Positions 9,234-17,945 of a stretch of 64,000 bases of DNA are shown piece by piece. The notes beneath the pieces are model-generated. The model made no database searches and was not told where the DNA came from. It was given only the letters and a program-made list of their open reading frames with translations. Source of the DNA: CAZNPL01 sp964574815 (GTDB lineage Bacteria; Planctomycetota; Phycisphaerae; UBA1845); the NCBI GenBank assembly GCA_964574815.1, contig CAZNPL010000017.1:60408-124407 (forward strand), given 5' to 3'. The first letter of the stretch is position 1; each line of letters begins with the position of its first letter. The translations under genes were made by a program, and so were the position numbers.

Positions 9234-11609
9234 ATGTCGAAGTGCCTGAAGATCGCCGACTTCGAACGGTTTGATTCGGGACAATTGGACGAAGAGACGG
9301 CCCGGCAAATCAGCGATCACCTGGAACACTGCAAGAAGTGCCGGCAACGCTATGAGCGTTTTCAGAATGACGAGGCGTTCCTCTCGCGGGCCAAATCGCT
9401 GCTGGAAGACCGCACACGCTCCGTCGCCACCGACGCCCTGTCGATGCCGGTCCAGACCGAATCCCAGGAAGCGCACTTTCCCAGAATCGACGGCTACCGG
9501 ATTGTCGGCGTCATCGGCCAGGGTGGCATGGGCGTGGTCTACAGGGCTGTTCAGAGAAAACTGGAGCGCACGGTGGCCCTCAAGGTGCTGCCGGCCGTGA
9601 TCGGGTCGGCCAGCCCGGCGGCGGTTTCGCGCTTCCGCCGCGAGGCGCATGCGGCCGCCAGGCTGCACCACACGCACATCATCCCGATCTACGACTTCGG
9701 CGAGTCGCACGGCGGGTACTACTACGCGATGGAGCTGATCACCGGGCAGCCGTTGAACGTGCTGATCCGGCGTTTCGCTGAGCAGAACGCGGCGTCGGCC
9801 TCGCCCTCCCGGCTGGCCGAGTTGCTGCGGCGAACCACCACCGACTACACCGACCGGATGTCGCTCGATATTCGCTCTGGCGACTACACGTCGCGCGACT
9901 CGTCGCCCCCCAGCGAGGTCACCACGCCTCGCGGCGGCCGGCTTTATTATAGACAAGTGGCGCGCTGGGTCGCAGATGCGGCCGAGGCCCTGCACTACGC
10001 TCACGGGCAGGGCATCATCCACCGCGACATCAAGCCGGCCAACATCATCCTTTCGCCCGACGGGCGTGTGATGATCGGCGATTTTGGCCTGGCCAAGACG
10101 GTGGACGAGGACAGCCTGACGATGACCGGATCGCTGATGGGGACGGTCCGGTATCTGAGTCCGGAGCAGGCGATGGCCCGGCGCATCCCGGTCGATCACC
10201 GGACGGACATCTATTCGCTGGGCGCCACCATGTACGAGCTGCTCACCTTCCAGCCGGTTTTTCCCGGCGACGACGACAAGCAGGTCCTCAGTGCGATCAT
10301 CACGAAGGAGCCAGCGCCGCCGCGGAAGATCGGTTCCTATGTTCCTGTTGAGCTCGAAACCATCTGCCTCAAGACGCTGGAGAAATCCCCCGACGCCCGC
10401 TACGAAACCGCTCGGGCGTTGGCGGAAGACCTGCGGCGATACGTCAACGATCTGCCGATCGTGGCCAAGCGCCCGGGCCCCATCCGGCGCACCATCAAAT
10501 TCGCCAAGCGGCACAAAGCCCTGGTCGTGACCATCTCGGCTGCATTGTTGCTTGCCGTCTCGGCTGTCTTCTTCACACTGGAGCGACGAGGCCGCCAACG
10601 GGAAGAGGTAGACCGCCTCATCAACCAGGGCTATACGGAAATGCTCGGGCAACGTTGGGAGCAGGGACGCTCCAAATACAACAAAGCGCTTTCGAAAGAC
10701 CCAAACAGTTGGCGCGCTTGGGCGAACCTGGCGGTTCTCTACAAGGAATGGTTGAACAGTAAGCGCGAGTTGGACGAGTCTCTTCTGAAGCTTGGCGTTG
10801 CTGCCGCCGACTGTGCAATCCTTCTTAACCCTGAGTCTGCGAGCGTCTGGAATATCAAGGGCGTCTTCTTCAAGAAACAGGGCTTGCTCGACAAGGCACT
10901 GGAAGCTTTCGACCGGGCCATCGAGTTGGATGAGGAACACTACTCAGCGTGGAGTAACCGCGGGCTCGTCTACGCCCTGAAGGGGAATATTGAAGAGGCT
11001 GAGCGGAACATCCCGAGAGTCGCGGAGCTTGCCAAGGGCAAGAGCGAATACGAGGGGGAAGTTTATCGACGGCTGGCGTCATTGGAGATGCACCTGGGCC
11101 GCACCAGTGCCGTCAGAAACATCGAAAAGGCTCTCGAGCGGAGGCCGGGTGATCCTATTACCTTCATGATCGCGGCGCGCGTGAAGCTTCAGCTTGGGGG
11201 CGAGGAGAATATCGACAAAGCTCGCAAGCACGCCATCGCTGCCTGCGAGAACGCGGATCAACTGAAGTTGATCGATCCTCGGATCGAACGCATCTCTGCC
11301 CTTGCCGAATTGCGGTACGGAGATCTGAAGGCGGCCATCACGCACGCGGAGGATGCGCTCAAAGAGGGCGACATGCAAACCATCAACCTTCTGATCCTTG
11401 CGATTGCTCACGCGCGCAAGGGCAACGTCGACCAGGCCGCAGGTTTTCTCCAGCAAGCCCAGGACGTCTGGCCGGAGAGGCTGGCTGAGCCCGGCGATTA
11501 CTACGCGACCGGCGAGAAGGGCATCCTCTGGTTTGAGTCGGCCGACGAGCTGATTCAGCTACGCCAGGAGGCGGAAGCGGCGATCGCGGAAAACCGAGAT
11601 TCACCCTAG
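9234..11609 (+). CDS. Membrane Ser/Thr protein kinase with zinc-finger and TPR domains
   Basis: I start at ATG 9234 (791 residues), where recognisable sequence begins. Residues 25-45 contain H29, C33 and C36 in the HxxxCxxC layout of zf-HC2 anti-sigma domains. The Hanks-type kinase follows: GQGGMG loop 95-100, Lys117, HRDIKPAN with catalytic Asp265, and DFG starting at Asp283, so it should be active. A single membrane helix lies at about 428-450, followed by a C-terminal half of TPR repeats, probably extracytoplasmic. The sigma factor gene ends about 170 bases upstream. The likely job is sensing at the membrane and controlling the sigma factor by zinc-finger binding, phosphorylation, or both. 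Confidence 0.93.
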   Translation: MSKCLKIADFERFDSGQLDEETARQISDHLEHCKKCRQRYERFQNDEAFLSRAKSLLEDRTRSVATDALSMPVQTESQEAHFPRIDGYRIVGVIGQGGMGVVYRAVQRKLERTVALKVLPAVIGSASPAAVSRFRREAHAAARLHHTHIIPIYDFGESHGGYYYAMELITGQPLNVLIRRFAEQNAASASPSRLAELLRRTTTDYTDRMSLDIRSGDYTSRDSSPPSEVTTPRGGRLYYRQVARWVADAAEALHYAHGQGIIHRDIKPANIILSPDGRVMIGDFGLAKTVDEDSLTMTGSLMGTVRYLSPEQAMARRIPVDHRTDIYSLGATMYELLTFQPVFPGDDDKQVLSAIITKEPAPPRKIGSYVPVELETICLKTLEKSPDARYETARALAEDLRRYVNDLPIVAKRPGPIRRTIKFAKRHKALVVTISAALLLAVSAVFFTLERRGRQREEVDRLINQGYTEMLGQRWEQGRSKYNKALSKDPNSWRAWANLAVLYKEWLNSKRELDESLLKLGVAAADCAILLNPESASVWNIKGVFFKKQGLLDKALEAFDRAIELDEEHYSAWSNRGLVYALKGNIEEAERNIPRVAELAKGKSEYEGEVYRRLASLEMHLGRTSAVRNIEKALERRPGDPITFMIAARVKLQLGGEENIDKARKHAIAACENADQLKLIDPRIERISALAELRYGDLKAAITHAEDALKEGDMQTINLLILAIAHARKGNVDQAAGFLQQAQDVWPERLAEPGDYYATGEKGILWFESADELIQLRQEAEAAIAENRDSP

Positions 11610-11833
11610 CGCGCGCTAGAGTTTCCGCAATCTCTTGCGCAGACTACAGTTAGCGGGTCGCGCGCACCACCGAAATAACTTGCATTCATCGCGACGGTAC
11701 GGTATATTTTTATCGGAGCGTCGGGCATGTCACGTGGTCGATCGTGCCGTCAGCCGGCTCCGATTCGGGCCAGAACACATCCTGGAGTGGGCTTGTAATT
11801 TATGGCGCACGCATATGGCGTTGCCGTAACCGC

Positions 11834-11884
11834 GCCTGTCTGCCGGCGTATCTGCTCGTGCAGACAGGCCTCTGAAGGAAAGGA
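11834..11884 (+). promoter_or_regulatory. 5' UTR hairpin next to a strong ribosome binding site
   Basis: GCCTGTCTGC (11834-11843) pairs perfectly with GCAGACAGGC (11860-11869) around a 16-base loop. The ribosome-binding stretch AAGGAAAGG (11876-11884) follows 6 bases later and serves the ATG at 11892. There is no T run, so termination is unlikely; mRNA protection or translational control is an inference. The rest of 11610-11833 shows no gene. A 14-base palindrome (11606-11619) covers the stop codon of the kinase gene. Confidence 0.5.
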
Positions 11885-11891
11885 ACATATC

Positions 11892-13187
11892 ATGGGCATT
11901 TCGAATCCAAACAAGAGTTCCGGTGTGTTGATGATTCTGGCACTTCTGGGCGGCGCGCAAGCCGTTCGCGCGGACACCGCTACGTGGACCGGTGCCGCCG
12001 ACGATAACTGGAACAATGCCGGCAATTGGGACACGGTGCCCGACCCGGACGTCGTCCCGTGCAACAACGGCAGAACGTTTGACGTCATCATCGACGGCTC
12101 GTCAGCCACCGTCACACTTGACATCACCTGCACGGTTGACAGCCTGCAGCTTCTCAACGATGCGACGTTGAACGTCGAGGGCGGAGTCACTCTGACGGTT
12201 CTGTCATCTTCGTCGGACGCGCTGACCATTGACGGAACGCTTAACGTGCTGGGCAACGTGACCGTGGATGTCTCCGCCGGAGGCGTCCTTATCGAGGCGG
12301 GCGGCGTTTACCAACCACATGTGAGCGCCGTCATCGGTGAATCTTCGGCGTTGAACGCGGCCAGCGCGACCATTCTCGGCGGCCCTGCGGACAGCGGTGT
12401 TCTTGGCGGGCAACTGTTGCTCGATTTTTCCATGACGCTGCACGTAACGGGCGATTTGCTGTTGGATGGCACGGGCATGTCTTCAGTCCGGTCGGCGGCG
12501 GCGCTGGGCGGCACGACACCGCCCGTGCTGAAAGTAGAGGCCGACGCGGAGGGTGACGTCGACGGCTCAACGGAAATCAGCGGGTCGGGAGAAATCATTG
12601 TCGAGAGCTCCGAAACCGAGAGGGGCAATGCGCTCTACGGCGCCTTTGGAGGCACGCCGACGGCTGAACTGCGTATCGGAGGCGACTTCATCAATAACGG
12701 CACGCGGCCCGATCTTTTCAGCGTTGGCACCGGCCGCATCGTCCTCGACGGCACGACGCCGCAGACCTTCGAGGTCGGGGGTATCATCGTGGACTACAAC
12801 GATCCCGTCTTGTCATTTCAGAACAACTTTGCCGTCGGCACCCTTGAGATTGCCCCCGGTGCAGACGTCGAGTTTCGCGACGACTTCATAAACGTGCTTG
12901 GCAGTACCCAGGAATCGCTTTTCATCGGGAACCTGGCGCTGCCGGCCGGCTCATCGCTGGCCGCAACCGACAGCGGAGTGCTCTTCACGGCGGCGACCGT
13001 GACCGGGGGAGCGTTTTCGGCAGCCGGATCAGGCCAATTCAGAACCACGGACTATCTCGCTGTGCCGGGCACGACGAACTGGGCCGCGATCCAATTGGGG
13101 TTGCTTATATTGATTGCTGGAACGGTTCTGGTAGGCCGCCGCGCTTCCGCGATGCGAAGCAGGCTGTCCGGCTCGTCCCGGTCCTGA
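11892..13187 (+). CDS. Exported surface protein with CTERM-like sorting tail
   Basis: The start at 11892 has AAGGAAAGG upstream and gives a signal peptide ending near AQAVRADTA; the upstream extension to 11802 does not. The 431-residue product has a TATWTGAADDNWNNAGNWDT segment near the N-terminus, typical of beta-helix or autotransporter-like surface proteins in planctomycetes, followed by Val/Gly/Asp-rich beta-solenoid-like sequence. The tail has Pro and Trp (VPGTTNW), a hydrophobic stretch of about 20 residues and a basic end containing GRR, which resembles the IPTL-CTERM type of exosortase signal. Exosortase processing is inferred; no exosortase gene is in the window. Confidence 0.8.
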   Translation: MGISNPNKSSGVLMILALLGGAQAVRADTATWTGAADDNWNNAGNWDTVPDPDVVPCNNGRTFDVIIDGSSATVTLDITCTVDSLQLLNDATLNVEGGVTLTVLSSSSDALTIDGTLNVLGNVTVDVSAGGVLIEAGGVYQPHVSAVIGESSALNAASATILGGPADSGVLGGQLLLDFSMTLHVTGDLLLDGTGMSSVRSAAALGGTTPPVLKVEADAEGDVDGSTEISGSGEIIVESSETERGNALYGAFGGTPTAELRIGGDFINNGTRPDLFSVGTGRIVLDGTTPQTFEVGGIIVDYNDPVLSFQNNFAVGTLEIAPGADVEFRDDFINVLGSTQESLFIGNLALPAGSSLAATDSGVLFTAATVTGGAFSAAGSGQFRTTDYLAVPGTTNWAAIQLGLLILIAGTVLVGRRASAMRSRLSGSSRS

Positions 13188-13331
13188 TTCCTCGTGCGGT
13201 GTGGGCGGATTTGATCAGGTGAGCAGTTGAACAGGAGACCGCAGATGAGCGGGTGCCGCCCTTATGGGCCTTGGTGCGCGGTGAAGGTCGGGTTTGCCGA
13301 CTGCGCTCACCCGATCTGGTGCTTACCTGCT

Positions 13332-13370
13332 CTCCGATTTTGGGCGGCCCGTGGCCGCCCAAAATCGGAG
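13332..13370. terminator. 18-bp perfect hairpin overlapping the tRNA-Ser 3' end
   Basis: Bases 13332-13349 pair perfectly with 13353-13370 around a 3-base loop; the arm begins CTCCGATTTTGGGCGG. The outer five base pairs are the last five bases of the tRNA on the minus strand. It stands where the tRNA transcript should end, but no T run follows, so it may be a processing signal, a Rho-independent-like stop or a REP-type element rather than a classical terminator. Confidence 0.5.
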
Positions 13371-13452
13371 CGGGAGGGATTCGAACCCTCGGTACGGTTA
13401 CCCGTACACCGCATTTCCAGTGCGGTCCCTTCAGCCGCTCGGACACCGCTCC
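13366..13452 (-). tRNA. tRNA-Ser (anticodon GGA)
   Basis: Read on the minus strand, the 87-base gene has a 7-bp acceptor stem (GGAGCGG with CCGCTCC), discriminator G, a D arm with GAGCGGCTGAAGGG, the anticodon loop CTGGAAA with anticodon GGA (13416-13418), a long class II variable arm, and the T arm GGTTCGAATCC. The long variable arm confirms serine. CCA is not encoded. Confidence 0.96.
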
Positions 13453-13510
13453 GTGCGGGCACGCAGGCCCTGAACACCGTTTCGATCAAGGCAGACGCCC
13501 GACAAGCGCG

Positions 13511-13538
13511 ATTCTACCCGTCACACGGCCGCCATCAA
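13511..13538 (-). promoter_or_regulatory. Sigma-70-like promoter for tRNA-Ser
   Basis: On the minus strand, TTGATG (13533-13538) and TAGAAT (13511-13516) are separated by 16 bases, close to the -35/-10 consensus. A transcript would start about 50 bases before the tRNA. I see no gene in the rest of 13453-13800. Confidence 0.55.
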
Positions 13539-13815
13539 GGAAAGAGCGGCCCGCGTGCAATCCACCTTTCAGACGTTTGCTTCCGCCGTTCGGTGCGCCG
13601 TTTGCTACCGAAATCTCGGGATCTGTACCTGCCACCGGCTGCCGGCGCCGCTGCCGGACCGATCAAAGTGACGGCCGACACCCGCCGACCCAAGGCCGTC
13701 GACCTTCGTTCGGGGTGGTAACGACCATCACCTGCATTAAGGCTTGGCTTGGCACAGCGCATGCAGGGCGGAGTGCAGAGTTCCTGGGTCCGCATGGAAA
13801 GGAGGTAGTACGAGT

Positions 13816-14052
13816 ATGGCCGATATCGACAAACTGAAAATCATCATCGATAAGGACGAGTGCATCGGTGACGGGGCGTGCGTGAACGAGGCCCCGGAGA
13901 CCTTCGAGCTGGACGACGAAGACAAGGTCGTGCTGAAGGAGGGCTCGACCGACCCTCGTGAGTACATCCTCGAAGCGGCTCGCAATTGCCCGATCGACAT
14001 CATTACGGTGATCGACAAGGACACCGGCGAGCAGCTTTATCCCGAGGAGTAA
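13816..14052 (+). CDS. Single-cluster ferredoxin with Asp in the second ligand position
   Basis: The ATG at 13816 has AAAGGAGG (13798-13805) 10 bases upstream; the frame extending to 13744 is ignored. The 78-residue acidic protein has Cys16, Asp19, Cys22 and Cys58-Pro, which is the CxxDxxC...CP arrangement of small monocluster ferredoxins such as that of Pyrococcus. With Asp in the second position the cluster can be [4Fe-4S] with an Asp ligand or [3Fe-4S]. The lost second half-motif is normal for this class. It is a soluble electron carrier; the redox partner is not in the neighbourhood. Confidence 0.9.
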   Translation: MADIDKLKIIIDKDECIGDGACVNEAPETFELDDEDKVVLKEGSTDPREYILEAARNCPIDIITVIDKDTGEQLYPEE

Positions 14053-14200
14053 GGTACGGAAAACCCGCCATGTCGTCTGGCGGCTTCTGATGCCGGCGGA
14101 CGTACCGCCCGGGTGTCGGGGGCAAGCACGGCTGTTTCAGCGGACGCGCTTGCCCGCGCCTTTTCCTCCAATACCCACGGCAGCCAATAAGGACTCATGA

Positions 14201-14237
14201 GCAACGGGGTCTTACTCTGAAAGTGGGACCCCGTTGC
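14201..14237. terminator. Intergenic hairpin, possible bidirectional terminator
   Basis: GCAACGGGGTC (14201-14211) pairs with GACCCCGTTGC (14227-14237) around a 15-base loop. It separates the ferredoxin gene (+) from the convergent membrane-protein gene (-). No clear T run is present. The rest of 14053-14400 shows no gene. Confidence 0.45.
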
Positions 14238-14400
14238 CCGTAAGTGCAGTTGCGTTGGCCGGCGGGATGTGGTCACGCCAGATTGTGGCGTAGCGTCGTG
14301 TGCTGCGCGATATGACGCAGGGGAGGCCGCAAATCACGCTGAGGTGTCCCTGCCCCCCTCTCGTTTGCCGACACTGCTGCCGCGACAACTTTCGAGCGAC

Positions 14401-15057
14401 CTACATGCCGGTCAAGGGCAATGGCCCCATCATGTCGGCCTCGGTCAACGCCGGAGGAGCCGCCTTCTCACCGTCCCACACACGGATATCCGTGATTTCC
14501 ACCGACACGCGATCCGCGGGAATTTTCCGGCCGTCGCCAAGCCGGTAATACCCGCCGGAGAGCGTTCGCGTTGATCCCGGCATGAGCGGCCCGCGCCAGT
14601 CGTCGTCGGCTGCAAACGGGGTGGCTGCCCACTCATTACTCTCCACTGCCGGTCGCCCGTCTTCGTCCAGGATGACCACCCGCATTGAAAGCAACGTCAC
14701 GAGCCGGTTACCCCGGTTATGGACTTCGATCACCGGCTGCGTCACGCCCTTCCGACTGTCTACCTCGGCCAGTTGCACCGAGACGTCAAGTTGCTCCGCG
14801 TAGTCGGGAGCGCGACGATCGTTCAAGACGTCCGAAATCGCCGGAGGCAGCGCCTCGGTCACTTCGGGCAACGAGACGATCGACGACTCCAGCAGGTCCA
14901 CGAGGCTGTCGGACTTGCGGTCGACGATGTACAGCCCGTACAGAATGATGCTGGTGGCGCATACCACCACCGTCACGGTAAACGCGCTCAAGCCAAAAGC
15001 CGCCGTTGACAAGGTCGATCGCGGCTTCTTGACAATCTGATGGCCTGTGTGGTTCAT
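14401..15057 (-). CDS. Membrane-anchored protein of unknown function
   Basis: The second of two tandem ATGs (15057) sits 7 bases from AGGAG (15065-15069), giving 218 residues. A single N-terminal membrane helix (about 20-46, VTVVVCATSIILYGLYIV) follows a basic cytosolic tail, so the body is probably periplasmic. Residues 95-150 (PVIEVHNRGNRLVTLLSMRVVILDEDG) look like an immunoglobulin-type beta sandwich. I do not recognise a family. It stands between the ferredoxin and FabI genes without obvious functional link. Confidence 0.65.
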   Translation of the reverse strand: MNHTGHQIVKKPRSTLSTAAFGLSAFTVTVVVCATSIILYGLYIVDRKSDSLVDLLESSIVSLPEVTEALPPAISDVLNDRRAPDYAEQLDVSVQLAEVDSRKGVTQPVIEVHNRGNRLVTLLSMRVVILDEDGRPAVESNEWAATPFAADDDWRGPLMPGSTRTLSGGYYRLGDGRKIPADRVSVEITDIRVWDGEKAAPPALTEADMMGPLPLTGM

Positions 15058-15269
15058 CATTTGTCTCCTCTCGTTGTCCAGGCCGAATCATGTGACATCC
15101 GGTCACTCGGGTATTCGCAAGTCAATAGGGGATATTTGGGGCTGGATGCCGCAGGTCACGGGGGGGGCACTGGTCGGTCTGGGCATCACGGAGCGGTAAG
15201 GGTGCCACTGGTCCGCCCGAGGTGGACCCGCCAATGAGTTCTTTTGCTTGGCCCGTCTTGCGAAAGGGC

Positions 15270-16049
15270 CTACAACCCGACGATGTTGTACCCTGCGTCG
15301 ACGTAGACGTTTTCGCCGGTCACCCCGCTGGCCAAGTCGCTCACGAGGTAGACGGCGGTTTTCCCGACCTCGTCCGCCTCGATGTTGCGTTTGAGAGGAG
15401 CCTTCTTCTCGACCCAGCCGAAGATCTCCTCCAGCCCGTCCACCGCCATCGATGAAAGCGTCTTGATCGGGCCCGCGCTGATCGTGTTGACGCGAATGCC
15501 CTTTTCGCCGAGCTCGGAAGCCAGGTAGCGGGTGCAGGTCTCCAAGGCGGCCTTCGCGACGCCCATGACGTTATACCCGGGGATGACTTTCTCACCGCCG
15601 TAGTAGCTCATCGCGACGATCGAGCCGCCTTGCGGCATGATGTCGGCCGCCCGCCGGGCCATGGCCACCAGCGTGAATGCGCTGATATCCAGTGCCTGGG
15701 AGAAGGCTTGGCGGGGTGTGGTGTGGAAGTTGCCCGTTTGCAGGTACTCCCGATCGGCGTAAGCGATCGAGTGGATCAGAAAGTCGATCGTGTCGAAACG
15801 CTCGCGGGCAGCATCGAACACCCGGTCGAGGTCCTCGTCCTTCGAAGCGTCGCACGGCGTCATCCACGGCTCGACCAGCCCCCCGCTCTCCAGCGTTTTG
15901 CGCACCCGGCGTTCCATCTTGTCGCCAGGCAGATGGGGAAATCCGCAAGTCGCACCCTGGGCCAGAAGATTCCTGGCGATGTGCCACGCGATGCTGCGAT
16001 CGTTGGCCACACCGAATACGAGACCCTTCCGCCCGTTGAGTAAACCCAT
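15270..16049 (-). CDS. fabI: Enoyl-[acyl-carrier-protein] reductase FabI
   Basis: This short-chain dehydrogenase-like enzyme performs the last reduction of each fatty acid elongation round, using NAD(P)H. Start ATG 16049 is chosen because homology begins at MGLLNGRKGLVFGVAND, and GAGAGGG lies just upstream; the frame to 16130 is a spurious extension. At 259 residues it has normal FabI length. The cofactor site GVANDRSIAW is at 13-22 and the FabI-specific Tyr-x6-Lys pair is Tyr159/Lys166, with Tyr149 also conserved. SAGPIKTL follows as expected. Cytosolic; stands alone. Confidence 0.95.
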   Translation of the reverse strand: MGLLNGRKGLVFGVANDRSIAWHIARNLLAQGATCGFPHLPGDKMERRVRKTLESGGLVEPWMTPCDASKDEDLDRVFDAARERFDTIDFLIHSIAYADREYLQTGNFHTTPRQAFSQALDISAFTLVAMARRAADIMPQGGSIVAMSYYGGEKVIPGYNVMGVAKAALETCTRYLASELGEKGIRVNTISAGPIKTLSSMAVDGLEEIFGWVEKKAPLKRNIEADEVGKTAVYLVSDLASGVTGENVYVDAGYNIVGL

Positions 16050-16182
16050 GGTCGGCCCTCTCCGACACATCCTGAACCACGCCCTTAGAACGAGACGGCG
16101 TATTCTGCCGATATCCCGCCGACATGACAACCCGCCGCCGGGCCTGACGCTGGACCACGGAACGGAAATGTCGGGGACTGGG

Positions 16183-16527
16183 CTACTGCCTCAGGTGGAT
16201 GTGTGTGCCTTGCGGACCCGACCGACTGTTGACCACTGAGAATTCGTCCCGGAATGCCCTGGTGCCCAACATGATGCGGACGTCGACCTCATCGCCATGC
16301 GACACTTCCGGCGTGCCCTTGGCCAGAACGCCGATTCCGTCGTAGCTGATGTCTGTGCAGGTGATCGGAAACTCCTGCCCTCGGGCGGTGATCACGCCGG
16401 GAAGCCGTCTCGCGTAGCGGTGGGAACGACGCCGTTCCGCATGCGGCTCGCGCGGCGAGATTGGCTCTTCGATTTCGGGACAGACAAGCCGGCGTATCGG
16501 CCATTCTCTCACGGATGCCTGGGGCAC
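16183..16527 (-). CDS. PilZ domain protein
   Basis: A 114-residue single-domain protein. The RRRSHRYARR segment supplies the RxxxR motif, and DISYDGIGV is the D/NxSxxG motif; together these bind cyclic di-GMP in PilZ domains. No output domain is attached, so it probably works by docking to another protein. The N-terminal 28 residues are extra and may be disordered. The upstream leader contains a hairpin. Diguanylate cyclases are not in the window. Confidence 0.85.
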   Translation of the reverse strand: MPQASVREWPIRRLVCPEIEEPISPREPHAERRRSHRYARRLPGVITARGQEFPITCTDISYDGIGVLAKGTPEVSHGDEVDVRIMLGTRAFRDEFSVVNSRSGPQGTHIHLRQ

Positions 16528-16642
16528 GGGACGACTCCTGCAAAACGGTCTAGTGGTCCAATCTAAACGTGAGCTTCTCGGAAAGCTATCAATATCGGCA
16601 GCTACTCCCGGTCAAATCGAGGCCAAAGTGCAAGGCCGGCCT

Positions 16643-16665
16643 GCGACCCACGTCCCCAGGGTCGC
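16643..16665. other. Hairpin in the leader between the PilZ and heptosyltransferase genes
   Basis: GCGACCC (16643-16649) pairs with GGGTCGC (16659-16665) around 9 bases. A GGCCGGCC palindrome (16634-16641) lies beside it. The 325-base divergent gap 16528-16852 shows no gene and should hold both promoters. I compared the minus strand with the GEMM c-di-GMP riboswitch pattern from memory and it does not match. Confidence 0.3.
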
Positions 16666-16852
16666 CGCTATTCATGAACTCGAAAAGGGAGCAAGCCGCC
16701 CGATAAATAAATAAGGCCATCATCGCGTGTGTCTTGCACGCCGGTGGCCGCGGGATGCACGTAGACATCCTGGCCTCTTCGCGTAGTAGCGTGACAATGG
16801 CTGCGGCGCCTGTCGTTGTGAGGCGTCCGCACACGACCTAAAATGCCCGGTC

Positions 16853-17944
16853 GTGCGAGACCTGACGCCGATCACAATCGAGGACCCGAGCCGGATCCTG
16901 ATCGTCCTGCCGACCTGGGTGGGTGACTTTGTCATGGCGACGCCGGCCCTGCGCGCCATTCGAGACCGCTTTCCCCAGTCGCGGATCGCCTTTCTCGCCG
17001 TCGAAAACCTGCGGGACCTGATCGATGGCGGTGACTGGATGGACGAGGTCGTCACCTGGCCCGCTGGAGCGAAGCAGGGCCGGATCGGCGCGTTCCTGAA
17101 GCTGATCCGGGAGTTGCACCGGCGCGCGTTCGATCTCGCCGTTTTGTTTCCGAATTCGTTCCGTTCAGGGCTGGCGGCCGCCCTGAGCGGCGCCACTCGC
17201 CGAGTCGGGTACAACCGCGACGGCCGGGGCTTCCTGTTGACCGATCGCCTCGACGTGCCGCGCGAAAACGGCGAGGTCCGCCCACACCCGATCTGCGACT
17301 ATTACGCGCGAATTGCGATGGCCTTGGGCTGCCCGCACCCGGGCGATCGCCTTGAACTGTTCACCACGCCGGCATCCGACGCCGCAATTGCGCAGCGACT
17401 TGACTCGCTCGGAGTCGCCGGCCGGCACCGCAAGGTGGTGATCAGCCCGGGCGCGTCCTTCGGCGCATCGAAACTGTGGTTATCCGATCGCTTCGCGGCC
17501 GTGGCCGACCGCCTGCACGATGAATACGACGCCGCCGTCCTCATCACGTGCGGGCCCGGCGAAGAGGGGATCGCCCGTGAGATTGCCGACGCGATGACAG
17601 GGCCGGTCCATGTTTTCGACCAGCCGAGGCTGTCGCTCGGCGAACTGAAGTCGCTGATTGAACGCAGCGATTTACTGATCTGCACCGACGCCGGCCCGCG
17701 TCACATCGCAAAAGCCTTTGGCGTGCCGGTCGTAACAATCTTCGGCCCGACTCATCAGGCCTGGACAGACACCAGCTATGAAAACGAACGCAAGGTCTCG
17801 ATCCCGGTGGACTGCGGGCCTTGCCAGCAGAAGGTCTGCCCCCTCGGCCACCACGAGTGCATGACCGGCGTCACGGTCGAAATGGTCTACGGGCGTTGCG
17901 TCGAGCTTCTGGCCAAACGGCTCCAGTCGCTCGCCTGCCAATAG
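16853..17944 (+). CDS. waaF: Lipopolysaccharide heptosyltransferase (GT9 family)
   Basis: A 363-residue ADP-heptose:LPS heptosyltransferase-like enzyme with two Rossmann halves. Signs are PTWVGDFVMATPALRAIR near the N-terminus, VISPGASFGASKLW in the second half, and TDAGPRHIAKAFGVPVVTIFGPTH, the GT9 nucleotide-sugar site. It would add heptose to the inner core of LPS on the cytoplasmic face of the inner membrane. The start is a GTG with a weak ribosome site; an ATG at 16843 is out of frame. Only one base separates its stop from the next start. Assignment to WaaF rather than WaaC or WaaQ is by general resemblance. Confidence 0.85.
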   Translation: MRDLTPITIEDPSRILIVLPTWVGDFVMATPALRAIRDRFPQSRIAFLAVENLRDLIDGGDWMDEVVTWPAGAKQGRIGAFLKLIRELHRRAFDLAVLFPNSFRSGLAAALSGATRRVGYNRDGRGFLLTDRLDVPRENGEVRPHPICDYYARIAMALGCPHPGDRLELFTTPASDAAIAQRLDSLGVAGRHRKVVISPGASFGASKLWLSDRFAAVADRLHDEYDAAVLITCGPGEEGIAREIADAMTGPVHVFDQPRLSLGELKSLIERSDLLICTDAGPRHIAKAFGVPVVTIFGPTHQAWTDTSYENERKVSIPVDCGPCQQKVCPLGHHECMTGVTVEMVYGRCVELLAKRLQSLACQ

Positions 17945-17945
17945 C

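Noticed and set aside
9075..10940. A 621-codon frame on the minus strand.
   Set aside because: It is antisense to the kinase gene with its intact motifs; long antisense frames are expected at this G+C content. The same applies to 4538-6010, 18752-20020, 47362-48921 and 52271-53317.
16589..16834. Possible c-di-GMP (GEMM) riboswitch on the minus strand before the PilZ gene.
   Set aside because: The characteristic conserved bases and tetraloop receptor are not found; only simple hairpins remain.
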